NCBI GenBank assembly: GCA_002320605.1
Contig: DCKG01000034.1
Coordinates: 62,001 to 126,000 of the forward strand
From: Bacteroidales bacterium UBA1680
GTDB lineage: Bacteria > Bacteroidota > Bacteroidia > Bacteroidales > UBA932
Length of the DNA stretch: 64,000 nucleotides
Direction: 5' to 3'
The translations under genes were made by a program, and so were the position numbers. How positions within the stretch are numbered: the first letter of the stretch is position 1; every line of letters begins with the position of its first letter. Shown here in pieces: positions 25,409 through 34,709 of this stretch. Under the pieces are notes generated by a model, which worked only from the letters and a program-made list of their open reading frames with translations, was not told the DNA's origin and did no database searches.

Positions 25409-25563
25409 CATCAATATTAATTCTACGAAAAAAGATTTAGGCTGAATCATAAAAATATGAGCAGCCTAGGCTCTTATAAATCGAGAAACAGATGTTATAA
25501 ATACGCCTCAAAAGGATATATATATTAAAGGATATATATAATCCTTGCTTTTTATAATGAAAC
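25409..25563 (+). promoter_or_regulatory. Upstream region of the PUL sigma-factor gene with AT-rich direct repeats
   Basis: No TAnnTTTG box is visible. Instead the 13-mer AAAGGATATATAT occurs at 25511-25523 and 25527-25539 with a 16-base period, and the second copy is followed by ATCCT, making AGGAT..ATCCT self-complementary. A weak hairpin TAGGCTG/CAGCCTA lies nearer the upstream gene (about 25438-25466). The repeats may be an operator or autoregulated ECF promoter. Confidence 0.35.
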
Positions 25564-26115
25564 ATGGTCGATGAAAAGCAGATAGTCAAATTGCTCAAGA
25601 AATCTGATTGGGAAGTACAGAACAAATGGTTCCGAGTACTTTTCGACATGTATTACCATGACCTGTTAAATTTCACTCTGCAATATGTAAAATCCAGAGA
25701 CACCGCTGAAGAAATAGCGCATGATTCATTCGTAAAATTATGGCTCCATAAAGATAATCTTGACGAAAAAAGATCCGTAAAGGCATATTTATTTAAGATA
25801 TCGAAAAATTCATTGATCAAGGAGATGAGGCGTCAGTTAAAAAATCCGCTAATGACTGAGTATTTTTCATTCATTGACACATTAAGTACTGAAGCCCGAA
25901 TCACCTACGATTATGACACTTTCTTAAAGACAATAAAAGAGGCATCGGAGTATCTGACACCTCGTCAAAAGGAAATCTTCATATTGTGCAAAGAGAAAAA
26001 CCTCTCAGCAAAAGAAATAGCCATCAAACTGTCCATAAGTGAACAGGTCGTTCGAAACCAACTTTCCAAATCTTTAAGAATCATACGTGAACATCTATCA
26101 AACTGTATCAGATGA
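25564..26115 (+). CDS. ECF sigma factor of a polysaccharide utilisation locus
   Basis: A 183-residue sigma-70 family protein of the Bacteroidetes type found next to SusCD loci. Region 2 is visible in YYHDLLNFTLQYVKSRDTAEEIAHDSFVKLWLHKDNL and region 4 in LTPRQKEIFILCKEKNLSAKEIAIKLSISEQVVRNQLSKSLRII. It should be held by the FecR-type protein encoded by the next gene (4-base overlap) and released when the TonB-dependent receptor binds its ligand. It then activates the receptor operon that begins at 27082. Confidence 0.95.
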   Translation: MVDEKQIVKLLKKSDWEVQNKWFRVLFDMYYHDLLNFTLQYVKSRDTAEEIAHDSFVKLWLHKDNLDEKRSVKAYLFKISKNSLIKEMRRQLKNPLMTEYFSFIDTLSTEARITYDYDTFLKTIKEASEYLTPRQKEIFILCKEKNLSAKEIAIKLSISEQVVRNQLSKSLRIIREHLSNCIR

Positions 26116-27050
26116 AAGAATTGTTAAACAAATATAAGGCCAACAAAATACGGCCTGAAGAATTGGAAGAACTGTCTTCCATGATCGAGAGTACTCCCGA
26201 TGACACGTTGTATGACATACTATTTGAAGATTGGGATTCTTTCGCTAGTGAAAGCGAGAACAATCACAAAGTCAAAGAAAACTTGAAGAAGAAAATCTTT
26301 ATAGCAATTGCTTGTGCTGCGGCAATCCTTCTCGCTCTGACGCTTTATCTCCAAATAAGACTGCATGAATCTACCAATAGATTGGATGTATTAGCGGACT
26401 CGGATTACCGGATCAGTACGGAAGACACTGGAACGATGGACATTTCTCTCCCGGATGGGACTACTGCTAAGCTGTTTGCAAAATCATCAATCCAATACTC
26501 GGCAGATTACGGCCAGAATAAGCGAATGATAAAGATGACCGGGGAAGGAAATTTTGATGTAGCACACAATTCCGAAAAAACATTCTCCGTCTCAATCCCA
26601 GGAATGGAGATTTATGTTCATGGTACGAAATTCAACGTATATGCATATCCTGATGACGAGATCTCCGAAGTTTCTTTATACCAAGGGAGCCTTTCAATAA
26701 GTTGCGGGAACCAGAAGATACGATTGTCTCCAAACCAAAAAGTCATTGTACAGAAAAGCACAGGTAAAATGACACTAACGCATTTCGACGATGAAGAAGA
26801 CATGTCATTAAGAAAGCACAAGATGGTATTCATCCACAAGCCGCTTCTTCAGGTACTAGATGCTCTTCAGGCCAGATTTGGCGTAAAAATCACATCTTCA
26901 GGATTAGATTTATCAGATTTCTACACTGGAGAATTCCGGGAGCCGGAACTTGAAGATGTTTTGGCTGTATTAGGCGTGCATTATTTATTCGACTATGAGA
27001 TCAAAAATGGAGAAGTAATCATCACGAAGAAGGCAGGAAAATCCAAATGA
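26112..27050 (+). CDS. FecR-type anti-sigma factor
   Basis: A 312-residue inner-membrane protein: cytoplasmic N-terminus (about 1-60), one transmembrane helix (about 62-80, IFIAIACAAAILLALTLYL), a periplasmic FecR domain (SLPDGTTAKLFAKSSIQY, GEGNFDVAH..FSVSIPGMEIYVHGTKFNVYAY) and a C-terminal DUF4974-like domain (HKPLLQVLDALQARFGVKIT). It transmits ligand occupancy of the SusC-like receptor, via that receptor's STN domain, to the ECF sigma factor. It overlaps the sigma gene by four bases. Confidence 0.95.
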   Translation: MKELLNKYKANKIRPEELEELSSMIESTPDDTLYDILFEDWDSFASESENNHKVKENLKKKIFIAIACAAAILLALTLYLQIRLHESTNRLDVLADSDYRISTEDTGTMDISLPDGTTAKLFAKSSIQYSADYGQNKRMIKMTGEGNFDVAHNSEKTFSVSIPGMEIYVHGTKFNVYAYPDDEISEVSLYQGSLSISCGNQKIRLSPNQKVIVQKSTGKMTLTHFDDEEDMSLRKHKMVFIHKPLLQVLDALQARFGVKITSSGLDLSDFYTGEFREPELEDVLAVLGVHYLFDYEIKNGEVIITKKAGKSK

Positions 27051-27081
27051 CAAGACGAACCATATAAATTAGTTTCACTCA

Positions 27082-30000
27082 ATGTTTATCTACAAAAAAA
27101 ATTTACTTAGGCTGATACTACCTCTGGCCACTGCGCTGCTATTTACAGCAAATGCTTCAGCCCAGAATGGCAGAATAAGTCTTAACTTGAAGAATGCAAC
27201 CTTGCTGGAATTCTTCAAAGCTATTGAATCCCAATCCCAATACACTTTCTCTTTCAGAGATGCTGAAGTGACTGGGAAAAGAATCACTGTTAATGTCAGC
27301 AATGCAGAAATCAAAGATGTTCTGAATGCTGAACTCTCGAAGTCTGGATTACGTTATCAGTTGATAAACGGTAAGATCGTCGTTATCTCTATCGCAACTG
27401 ATAAGAATAATTCAATTACACTCAATGGCAAAGTGATTGACGATTCCGGCGAGCCTATCATTGGTGCATATGCTTTCGTAAGGGGTACAACTAATGGCGT
27501 GGTGACGGACTCAGAAGGGAAATTCTCCATCCGAGTCCAAAAAGGAGATATTTTGGAATTCAGTTCTTTAGGTTATGAGAACAATGAATATGTCATAAGA
27601 GATGAAAAATATGTTGAGATAATCCTATCAGATGACGTGCAAATTCTGCAGGAAGCCATCGCAGTTGGCTACGGAACGACCTTGCGAAAAAATCTGACGA
27701 CTTCTGTTGCCACAGTCAAACCAGAGAACGTATCACAAAGCGCAATCAGCAATGTTTCTCAGCTTCTACTGGGCCAAGCCGCCGGATTGAGAGCGAACAT
27801 CAGTAGTTCTCAGCCAGGAGGATACGTTTCTCTATCAATTCGTGGTGGTGGCACACCTATCTTCGTCATCGACGGAGTAATGATGCCAAGTGGTTCTCTC
27901 GAAATTGGTCATGGCACAATTGAAACTCCGAATTCCGTAAATCGAGCTGGGCTAGCTGGATTGAACCCTGGAGATATAGAGTCTATTGAAATACTAAAGG
28001 ATGCGTCTGCGTCAATATATGGAATCAATGCCGCTAATGGAGTAATTCTCATCACGACAAAGAATGGTTCTGAAGGCGCTATGAATATCTCTGCTGAAAC
28101 CAATTATTCATTCGTGAGGAATTGCAAATATATGAAACCTCTCAATTCTTATGAATATATGAATTTTGCAAACGTATTCAGCAAAGAGAGTTACTTGCTG
28201 AATCATGACATGCAGCCATATGGAAAGAATGACTACGATGGGGGATGGTCACCAGTGTTCTACCAAGACCAGATCGAAAATGCGACGAACAGCAATTGGC
28301 TTGATTATATTTTCAGGAATGGCAGCATTAACAATCACTCAATAAATATTTCAGGAGGTACCCGTAAGGTAAAATACTATCTAAGTGGGAATTACTATGA
28401 TCAGGTCGGTACCGTGATAAATTCTGAGATGAAAAGATATACGTTCAGGACTAATCTATCCGCTCAGATTTTTCCTTTCATGAAGATAAATACTATTTTA
28501 AACATAAACTCGAACAAATATCTGAACTCGAATGCCGACGGTGGTGGTGGCGGAGGCATAGGGAAGGATGCTCTCTATTCCGCTCTGTTGTTTCCTCCTA
28601 ATTATTCAGTATATGACGATGAAGGAGATTATGTGCGATACAGGTCTACAGCGAATCCAGCAGAAATGTCACTTTATAAGGATAATACGAAATCATCTGG
28701 ATGGTTCGTGAATATTTCTTCTGATATAAATCTTTACAAAGACATACTCTCTGTGCAGGGAGTCTTCGGATACAATAAAGAGCAGACACGACGTTCCCTT
28801 TACATCCCTACGAATTTGTTGTGGTATGAAGTCGCCGGAGTATCAAGAGGACACATTGGAGATGCTTCCAGAGACAACAAGACTCTTGAATGCATGCTGA
28901 ATTACAAACAGAAATTCGGTGACATCTTAAATTTGAGTACGGTCTTCGGCATGGGTGTCTATAATGATTCCGGATACGGCCTTGAGATTGATTACAAGAA
29001 TGCCAATGACAACATCGGTCCGGATAACATCGCAGCAGCGGAAGGTCCATTCACTCCTACCTCCTCAAAATTGGAGAATGAGAAAAGGTCGCAATTTGGA
29101 AGATTCTCAGCAGACTTTCTGGACAAATACGTTGTTTCTGCCACTCTGAGGCGTGATGGAACAGACAAGTTCTTCCCTGGGAAAAAATATTCATGGTTCC
29201 CTTCCTTAGCGCTTGCCTGGAAGATAAGCAATGAGAAATTCATGGGAAATGTTCAATGGATAGACTTTCTCAAACTTCGCACTAGCTGGGGAAAGACGGG
29301 AAGAGACAATCTGGGCTCCACATTATACGGTGTGTACACAATAGCCTCAAGTTATGTCAAATTCGACAACAACAGCGTAACATACATTCCATACATGAAG
29401 TCAGGAGCCGACTATCCAGATGTTACATGGGAAAAGACCATCATGAAAAATATCGGACTTGATTTCTATCTTCTCAAGAACAGGATATGGGGAAGTGTTG
29501 ACATTTTTAGAAATGATGTCACGGATCTTCTTGGAGAAGCGCCTGGCGAACCACTAAGCATGGTTGGTACACGGCCTGTAAATTATGGACACTACTATAG
29601 ATCAGGAATAGATGCTACAATAAACTCAATAAACTTGAGAACATCGAATGGCTTGACATGGTCTTCCATGCTGACCCTCACGCACTATAATATGTATTGG
29701 GTCAGAAGGACCGAGAATTACGATTACCAGGTTTACCAGAAAAGGCATCATGAGCCTATGAACGCAAGCTATTTCTATCATACGTCAGGCATCATCAACG
29801 CAGACAAATCAAATATGCCTGACTCTCAACTATCTCTAGGTGAAGGTTGCCAGAAACCTGGTTATCCAATCATCAAGGACAAGAACAATGATGGGATTAT
29901 CGACATGAATGACATCTACATGGAAGATACCTTGCCAGATATAAGCATAGGCTTTGGCAATACTTTCTCATATTTGGATTTTGATATTAGTATTTTCTTA

Positions 30001-30450
30001 TATGGGCAGTTCGGAGCTAAGAAATATAATTTCGCGTATCAATGGGCCAATGCAGCCTCACTGTCCTATGGGCCACCTCAGAATGCGAATCAATACGCCT
30101 ATTGGATCTGGAATTCACAGACAAACACAAACGGGAAATTCCCTGGAATCGCATCTAGCAAGGCAGAGCCTTTACCTGGAAATGCAGGCTGGGATATCGG
30201 ACGGGAAGATGCTTCCTTCATCAGGGTTAGGAACATAACTTTTGGATACACCCTGAAGGGAAGAGTACTAGGAAACTATCTCTCTCAAAGAATAGAAAGC
30301 ATAAGATTTTTCGTTGATTTACAGAATCCTTTTACTTTCACAAAGTTCGCATGCAATGATCCTGAAATCTACACTGGATCATCTTCATCACCTGTCGGTT
30401 ATCCTATGTCTAGGAGTTATTCTCTCGGCGCGAAATTTAACCTTAAATAG
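27082..30450 (+). CDS. SusC/RagA-type TonB-dependent outer-membrane transporter
   Basis: A 1122-residue outer-membrane receptor. After the signal peptide (ending near ANASAQ) come an STN domain (about 30-105, LEFFKAIESQSQYTFSFRDAEV), a CarboxypepD-like domain (about 115-190, LNGKVIDDSGEPIIGAYAFVRGTTNGVVTDSEGKFSI), the plug (VGYGTTLRKNLTTSVATVK, IEILKDASASIYGINAANGVILITTK) and a large 22-strand barrel ending in SYSLGAKFNLK. The STN domain shows it signals to the FecR/sigma pair encoded just upstream. It imports glycan fragments together with the SusD-like partner. Confidence 0.97.
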   Translation: MFIYKKNLLRLILPLATALLFTANASAQNGRISLNLKNATLLEFFKAIESQSQYTFSFRDAEVTGKRITVNVSNAEIKDVLNAELSKSGLRYQLINGKIVVISIATDKNNSITLNGKVIDDSGEPIIGAYAFVRGTTNGVVTDSEGKFSIRVQKGDILEFSSLGYENNEYVIRDEKYVEIILSDDVQILQEAIAVGYGTTLRKNLTTSVATVKPENVSQSAISNVSQLLLGQAAGLRANISSSQPGGYVSLSIRGGGTPIFVIDGVMMPSGSLEIGHGTIETPNSVNRAGLAGLNPGDIESIEILKDASASIYGINAANGVILITTKNGSEGAMNISAETNYSFVRNCKYMKPLNSYEYMNFANVFSKESYLLNHDMQPYGKNDYDGGWSPVFYQDQIENATNSNWLDYIFRNGSINNHSINISGGTRKVKYYLSGNYYDQVGTVINSEMKRYTFRTNLSAQIFPFMKINTILNINSNKYLNSNADGGGGGGIGKDALYSALLFPPNYSVYDDEGDYVRYRSTANPAEMSLYKDNTKSSGWFVNISSDINLYKDILSVQGVFGYNKEQTRRSLYIPTNLLWYEVAGVSRGHIGDASRDNKTLECMLNYKQKFGDILNLSTVFGMGVYNDSGYGLEIDYKNANDNIGPDNIAAAEGPFTPTSSKLENEKRSQFGRFSADFLDKYVVSATLRRDGTDKFFPGKKYSWFPSLALAWKISNEKFMGNVQWIDFLKLRTSWGKTGRDNLGSTLYGVYTIASSYVKFDNNSVTYIPYMKSGADYPDVTWEKTIMKNIGLDFYLLKNRIWGSVDIFRNDVTDLLGEAPGEPLSMVGTRPVNYGHYYRSGIDATINSINLRTSNGLTWSSMLTLTHYNMYWVRRTENYDYQVYQKRHHEPMNASYFYHTSGIINADKSNMPDSQLSLGEGCQKPGYPIIKDKNNDGIIDMNDIYMEDTLPDISIGFGNTFSYLDFDISIFLYGQFGAKKYNFAYQWANAASLSYGPPQNANQYAYWIWNSQTNTNGKFPGIASSKAEPLPGNAGWDIGREDASFIRVRNITFGYTLKGRVLGNYLSQRIESIRFFVDLQNPFTFTKFACNDPEIYTGSSSSPVGYPMSRSYSLGAKFNLK

Positions 30451-30455
30451 AATCA

Positions 30456-32141
30456 ATGATGAAAAAAATATTATTATCATTAACAGCTCTTATCCTGTTA
30501 TTCCCTTTTTTCTCTAGTTGTGAAGAGGATTTCGACCCAAAGATATACGGAGTCCTTACATCTTCAAATTTTCCTAAATCTGAAAAAGATTTCGAATCCT
30601 TAATGATGTCCTGTTACATTCCATTTACAAATACATGGGCCTATTCCCTTAACTCTTCAAGCGGCAACCAGCATCCCTGGTATATTCCTGCTGGCGGAGT
30701 TTTGAAAATGTTTGACATGACTTCCGACATAATGGCTCCTTGGGAAGATGGAGTCTGGAGCAATAGCTATAGATATTTTTCAGAGGCAAACTACTCTCTA
30801 TGCCCATATTTCACAAGGGATGCCATGAGTGACGATCGTCCGAACAACTACCCAAAGACAAGGGAGGTGACTAGATTTACTGATGTCATTGGATCGATAG
30901 AAAATGCTTCCAGTGATCAAATTTCCGAAGAGAGGAAGAAACAGATATTAGGAGAGGCTAGAATCTGCAGAGGACTCCACATGTACAATCTTCTTCACAT
31001 CTACGGTCCTGTTCCAGTAATAGTAAATTCAGATGATGTCGGAAAAGCAGAGGCTCTCAACAACGCAGTACGTCCGACCTTAGATGAGATGGCTCAATGG
31101 ATTTATGATGATTTCGAATATGGCGCCACTTACGCTCCAGCAAATCAAACAGAAAAGGGTAGGTTTTCCAGTGACTTCGCAAAGGTATGCCTCATGAGAC
31201 ATTGTCTGAATGAAGGATATCACATGGAACACTGGTACCAGAAAGCAATTGACCTGTATAACGAACTCAATACTGGGAAGTACAAGTTGTTTACCGAAGG
31301 TGCCAATCCTTACATAGAGATGTTCAGGGAAAAGAATGATTTTAATTGTGAAATCATTGCTGCGATAAGTTGCGACCCATCTTCAACAGGGAACAATAAA
31401 GAAGGAAGCATGAACCCATTCGTGATGTTATCCACACCTAATAATAGTTCGAAAAAAGATGACCAAGACAATCTGACTCCTTTTGCGACAGCAGGTCCTG
31501 GCTGGGGAATGACTTTCAACTTTTCTCCTAAATTCTACGAACTATTCGAGGATAAAGACTTAAGGAAAGATGCTATAATCACAAGATATTACACCTCAGG
31601 AGGAGAATGGCTCGGGCCCGACGATATAGGTACAAGGTCTGAATGGGATGGATACATACCTTATAAATATCCCGCAGAAACTGACACGGCTCCTTGCTTT
31701 GGAAACGATTTCCCACTTGCTCGCTGGGCGGATGTATTGTTGATGTATGCTGAGGCCGAAGTTAGACTCTCCGGAACAGTTCCTTCTACAGATGCGGTGG
31801 CTGCTGTTAATAAGGTACGCGCACGTGCAGGACTCGGCCCTCTTCCTACGAAATACACATCATCTGCTGATGCCTTTCTAGATGAGTTACTGACAGAAAG
31901 GGGGCGGGAATTCTGGTTCGAAGGATTCAGGAAAATTGACCTCATAAGATTCAACCAGTACGCTCACCGAGTAGCAGCCATAAAAGGTATAGTGCCGACT
32001 CATCAGTATATGCCTATCCCTAATTATGCCATCGACGAGGCGAAGAAATTAGGGAAAAACCTAGTACAAGAATATAGCAGGGAAGGATGGGAGAATGACA
32101 GAAACAGTGGGAAATGGGGGAAAGATGAAAAAATAAAATAA
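30456..32141 (+). CDS. SusD/RagB-type surface glycan-binding lipoprotein
   Basis: A 561-residue lipoprotein (lipobox FFSSC) that forms the lid of the SusC-like barrel. Characteristic regions: ILGEARICRGLHMYNLLHIYGPVPVI (TPR-like helices), FPLARWADVLLMYAEAEVRLSG, AVNKVRARAGLGPLPT and LTERGREFWFEGFRKIDLIRF. It begins 5 bases after the susC-like gene. A second ATG three bases downstream (30459) is an alternative start. Ligand specificity cannot be inferred. Confidence 0.97.
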   Translation: MMKKILLSLTALILLFPFFSSCEEDFDPKIYGVLTSSNFPKSEKDFESLMMSCYIPFTNTWAYSLNSSSGNQHPWYIPAGGVLKMFDMTSDIMAPWEDGVWSNSYRYFSEANYSLCPYFTRDAMSDDRPNNYPKTREVTRFTDVIGSIENASSDQISEERKKQILGEARICRGLHMYNLLHIYGPVPVIVNSDDVGKAEALNNAVRPTLDEMAQWIYDDFEYGATYAPANQTEKGRFSSDFAKVCLMRHCLNEGYHMEHWYQKAIDLYNELNTGKYKLFTEGANPYIEMFREKNDFNCEIIAAISCDPSSTGNNKEGSMNPFVMLSTPNNSSKKDDQDNLTPFATAGPGWGMTFNFSPKFYELFEDKDLRKDAIITRYYTSGGEWLGPDDIGTRSEWDGYIPYKYPAETDTAPCFGNDFPLARWADVLLMYAEAEVRLSGTVPSTDAVAAVNKVRARAGLGPLPTKYTSSADAFLDELLTERGREFWFEGFRKIDLIRFNQYAHRVAAIKGIVPTHQYMPIPNYAIDEAKKLGKNLVQEYSREGWENDRNSGKWGKDEKIK

Positions 32142-32147
32142 CTGAAT

Positions 32148-33539
32148 ATGAAAAAGATACTATATTATATTTCATTTTTGGCAATCACACTCTGTCCGCA
32201 GTCTTGCGCTGAAAAAGTCGATAAAGATGTGACATGGCCTAAATGGTCATCTCGTCCAGTCATCAGTGGCGCTAAGATGGATGGCGGAGGTCAGAACTCT
32301 GTAACTGCCGGCTCAAAAGTCAGTTTCAGCGCCAATATCAGTGACAAATACAATGAACTTGAGGAATGTACTCTTTCTGTATTATTCGGTAAGGATACTG
32401 TTTTTCAGAAGACAATAGACTTGAATGGTAACAACTATGATCTTAAAGTTGATTTCGTGCTACCTTTCTCCGCAAATCTGCCAGAACAGGAAATATACCC
32501 CGATGTCACTCTGACAGTTCTAAATGCCAAAGGCGGGAAGAATCAGATAACTCTCAATCGAGAAAATAACGTGAGTGTATCTAGGCCGCAATCGCCTCCG
32601 CAGCTTTACATAGTAGACGATGCAGGGAACATTTTTACTCTCTTAAGAATGTCAAACACAAGTTATGAATACAAAACAGCAGACAACACAGACTTCTCAA
32701 GATTAGGGAAATCATTCTATATCGCTTTCTCAACAAATGGTTCAAAACCAGATCTCACAGATATAGTTTTAGGACAAGATAGCGATCAAATAATCCTGGC
32801 AGATTCCTCAACCCTTCCGATTGTTACTCCTGAGACAGAAGGCTATACTATTAAATCGATGAGATTCAACTTATTCTCATTCAAACTGAGCAAGATCATC
32901 GATTGTGTTATCACTGTGGACAAGAATAAGATGAATGATGAATCCGCTTTCATGGCAATATACAATATGTTGCTTGTAAAAGACTGCGAAATCAAATTCA
33001 AAGGGTTTGGTGACCTTAAGAGCATGCTTCAGCCCGACAGGTTTGAGATTGAGGATAACGAGACTGCTGTATTTACCGGACAGACGAACAGATGGAATCT
33101 GCTGTATCATGTTTCAAGTGGATGGCTTATAACCAATTATGCAAATACAAATGCATCCGGTCAGTTGTGGGTTACAGGAGCGAACGCATGTTTTCCTCTT
33201 GGAAATGACGGTACTACGACAAACCTAAGCTGGTTTGCTGACACCAGATTTGCTGCATTATCCGCAGTCAAAAGTTCAGAAGATGATTTTTCAATTGTAA
33301 TATATCTAAAAAATTCTTTTGAGATACAATTATATAGATGGTTCAAGTGGAGCACTGTTGTGAGACTTATATCAGACAGCAACGATATTGGCTACATACA
33401 CCCAAACGGCGTTTCAATACTTCCTGGTTCTAAATTCACTCCCGGACTATATCTGTTTGTGGTTCACCTCACAAATCAAGGTGATGCTAATGGGGATGGC
33501 AGCAGTGCTACGGTATCGATTCAACCATATTCGTTATGA
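32148..33539 (+). CDS. PUL surface lipoprotein, SusE/F-position glycan-binding candidate
   Basis: A 463-residue lipoprotein (MKKILYYISFLAITLCPQSC) rich in beta structure. The first about 130 residues after the lipobox resemble a PKD/Ig-like domain (SRPVISGAKMDGGGQNSVTAGSKVSFSANISD). The remainder has Trp/Tyr-rich beta segments (SGWLITNYANTNASGQLWVTGANACFPLGN) such as are found in SusE/SusF and other surface glycan-binding proteins. I do not recognise a named family with certainty. Its place directly after susD supports a glycan-binding role. Its stop overlaps the next start (ATGA). Confidence 0.6.
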   Translation: MKKILYYISFLAITLCPQSCAEKVDKDVTWPKWSSRPVISGAKMDGGGQNSVTAGSKVSFSANISDKYNELEECTLSVLFGKDTVFQKTIDLNGNNYDLKVDFVLPFSANLPEQEIYPDVTLTVLNAKGGKNQITLNRENNVSVSRPQSPPQLYIVDDAGNIFTLLRMSNTSYEYKTADNTDFSRLGKSFYIAFSTNGSKPDLTDIVLGQDSDQIILADSSTLPIVTPETEGYTIKSMRFNLFSFKLSKIIDCVITVDKNKMNDESAFMAIYNMLLVKDCEIKFKGFGDLKSMLQPDRFEIEDNETAVFTGQTNRWNLLYHVSSGWLITNYANTNASGQLWVTGANACFPLGNDGTTTNLSWFADTRFAALSAVKSSEDDFSIVIYLKNSFEIQLYRWFKWSTVVRLISDSNDIGYIHPNGVSILPGSKFTPGLYLFVVHLTNQGDANGDGSSATVSIQPYSL

Positions 33540-34699
33540 GACGATTCGTGACAATCCTATTACTGATTATCTTATTTGCCTCTTGTAGTAATAAACTAGT
33601 TGAGACAATCCCTATAATAAGCTATGGGGGAATACCACAAGGGGAGTCTGATTCTTTGTTTCCCCTTGTACAAGAATCAGGAATAGACATTTGCATAGTT
33701 TGGTACAAAGACACGAAAGCTGCTAATGCCGATCTCGACAAAGCCAGCCTGTTTGGCCTGAAACTGATTCCTGCGGTAAGTGGGTTTGGCGATAACACTG
33801 AACTTATAGTAAACTCATTAAAAGATAATACGGCATTGTATGGATACTTCGTGAAGGACGAACCAGAGATGTCCGACTTGGATTCCCTTGGGCGGCTCGT
33901 AGATAGTGTCTGGAAATATGATCCCGTTCATCCTTCTTACATAAATCTTTATCCCAATTGGGCCTGGGGCATTGACGATTACGAAGATAAAATTGCGGTT
34001 TTTGCAAAAAAGGTTGATGTAAAGTTTTATTCTTTTGATCAATATCCCATAACTATGGGGAAGGATAGCCTAATCAGCATCAGACCTACCTGGTATAAAA
34101 ATCTTGAGCAGATTGCCAGACTAGCGAAAATTAATGAACGTCCATTCTATGCTTTTGCACTCACTACATCCCATCATCTGACGGCGCCCTCTCCTGAGGC
34201 ATACTACCCAGTTCCTACACTTGGACATATCAGACTGCAAGTCTTCAGTAATCTTCTGTATGGAGCGCAAGGCATTGAATACTTTACTTTCAAAGGCCTA
34301 TATGATTCTAGAACACATGCAAAAGAGCCCATATTCGATATTGTAAAACAGGTCAATTCTGAGATAAAAGGCTATTCACGTGTTTTCCTAGGATGTGAGG
34401 TTCTCGACACGTGGCATATTGGAAAAGATATTCCCGAAACGATGCATCAATACTACGGATCACCTGACAAATGCATAAAACATTTCGAAACCAACGGGCA
34501 AGATGCACTTGTGAGTCTTATCCAAAATAAGGAAACAAAATACTTGGCAGTTCAAAACAAAGACTGCGTGCAATCTGAGACAATTAATATAGAATTCAAA
34601 AAAACAGTCAAACGAATTTTCCCACGTGGCGAAAGAAAATTCTCTGGTGGCGAGGTGGCTCTCGAACCTGGTAATGTCGCCATTTTTAAGTTAAATTAA
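33536..34699 (+). CDS. Unclassified TIM-barrel lipoprotein, candidate glycoside hydrolase (paralogue 1)
   Basis: A 387-residue lipoprotein (LLIILFASCS). The body has a TIM-barrel rhythm: ISYGGIPQ, GIDICIVWY, GLKLIPAV, LYGYFVKDEPE, HPSYINLYPNWAWG, VDVKFYSFDQYPI, PFYAFAL and LRLQVFSNLLYGAQGIEYFTFKG (read with the nearby His-Ile). A C-terminal beta domain follows. The acidic YFVKDEPE at about residue 115 sits where clan GH-A enzymes carry the acid/base Glu, and FDQYP is a second conserved acidic site. The next gene is a clear paralogue. Position in the PUL suggests a glycan-active enzyme or binding protein; I cannot assign a GH family. Confidence 0.6.
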   Translation: MRRFVTILLLIILFASCSNKLVETIPIISYGGIPQGESDSLFPLVQESGIDICIVWYKDTKAANADLDKASLFGLKLIPAVSGFGDNTELIVNSLKDNTALYGYFVKDEPEMSDLDSLGRLVDSVWKYDPVHPSYINLYPNWAWGIDDYEDKIAVFAKKVDVKFYSFDQYPITMGKDSLISIRPTWYKNLEQIARLAKINERPFYAFALTTSHHLTAPSPEAYYPVPTLGHIRLQVFSNLLYGAQGIEYFTFKGLYDSRTHAKEPIFDIVKQVNSEIKGYSRVFLGCEVLDTWHIGKDIPETMHQYYGSPDKCIKHFETNGQDALVSLIQNKETKYLAVQNKDCVQSETINIEFKKTVKRIFPRGERKFSGGEVALEPGNVAIFKLN

Positions 34700-34709
34700 A
34701 TTTCATATT

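Noticed and set aside
28541..28560. Short GGTGGTGGTGGCGGAGG run as a repeat or slippage site in the SusC-like gene
   Set aside because: It encodes five glycines in a loop of the barrel and stays in frame; nothing suggests phase variation.
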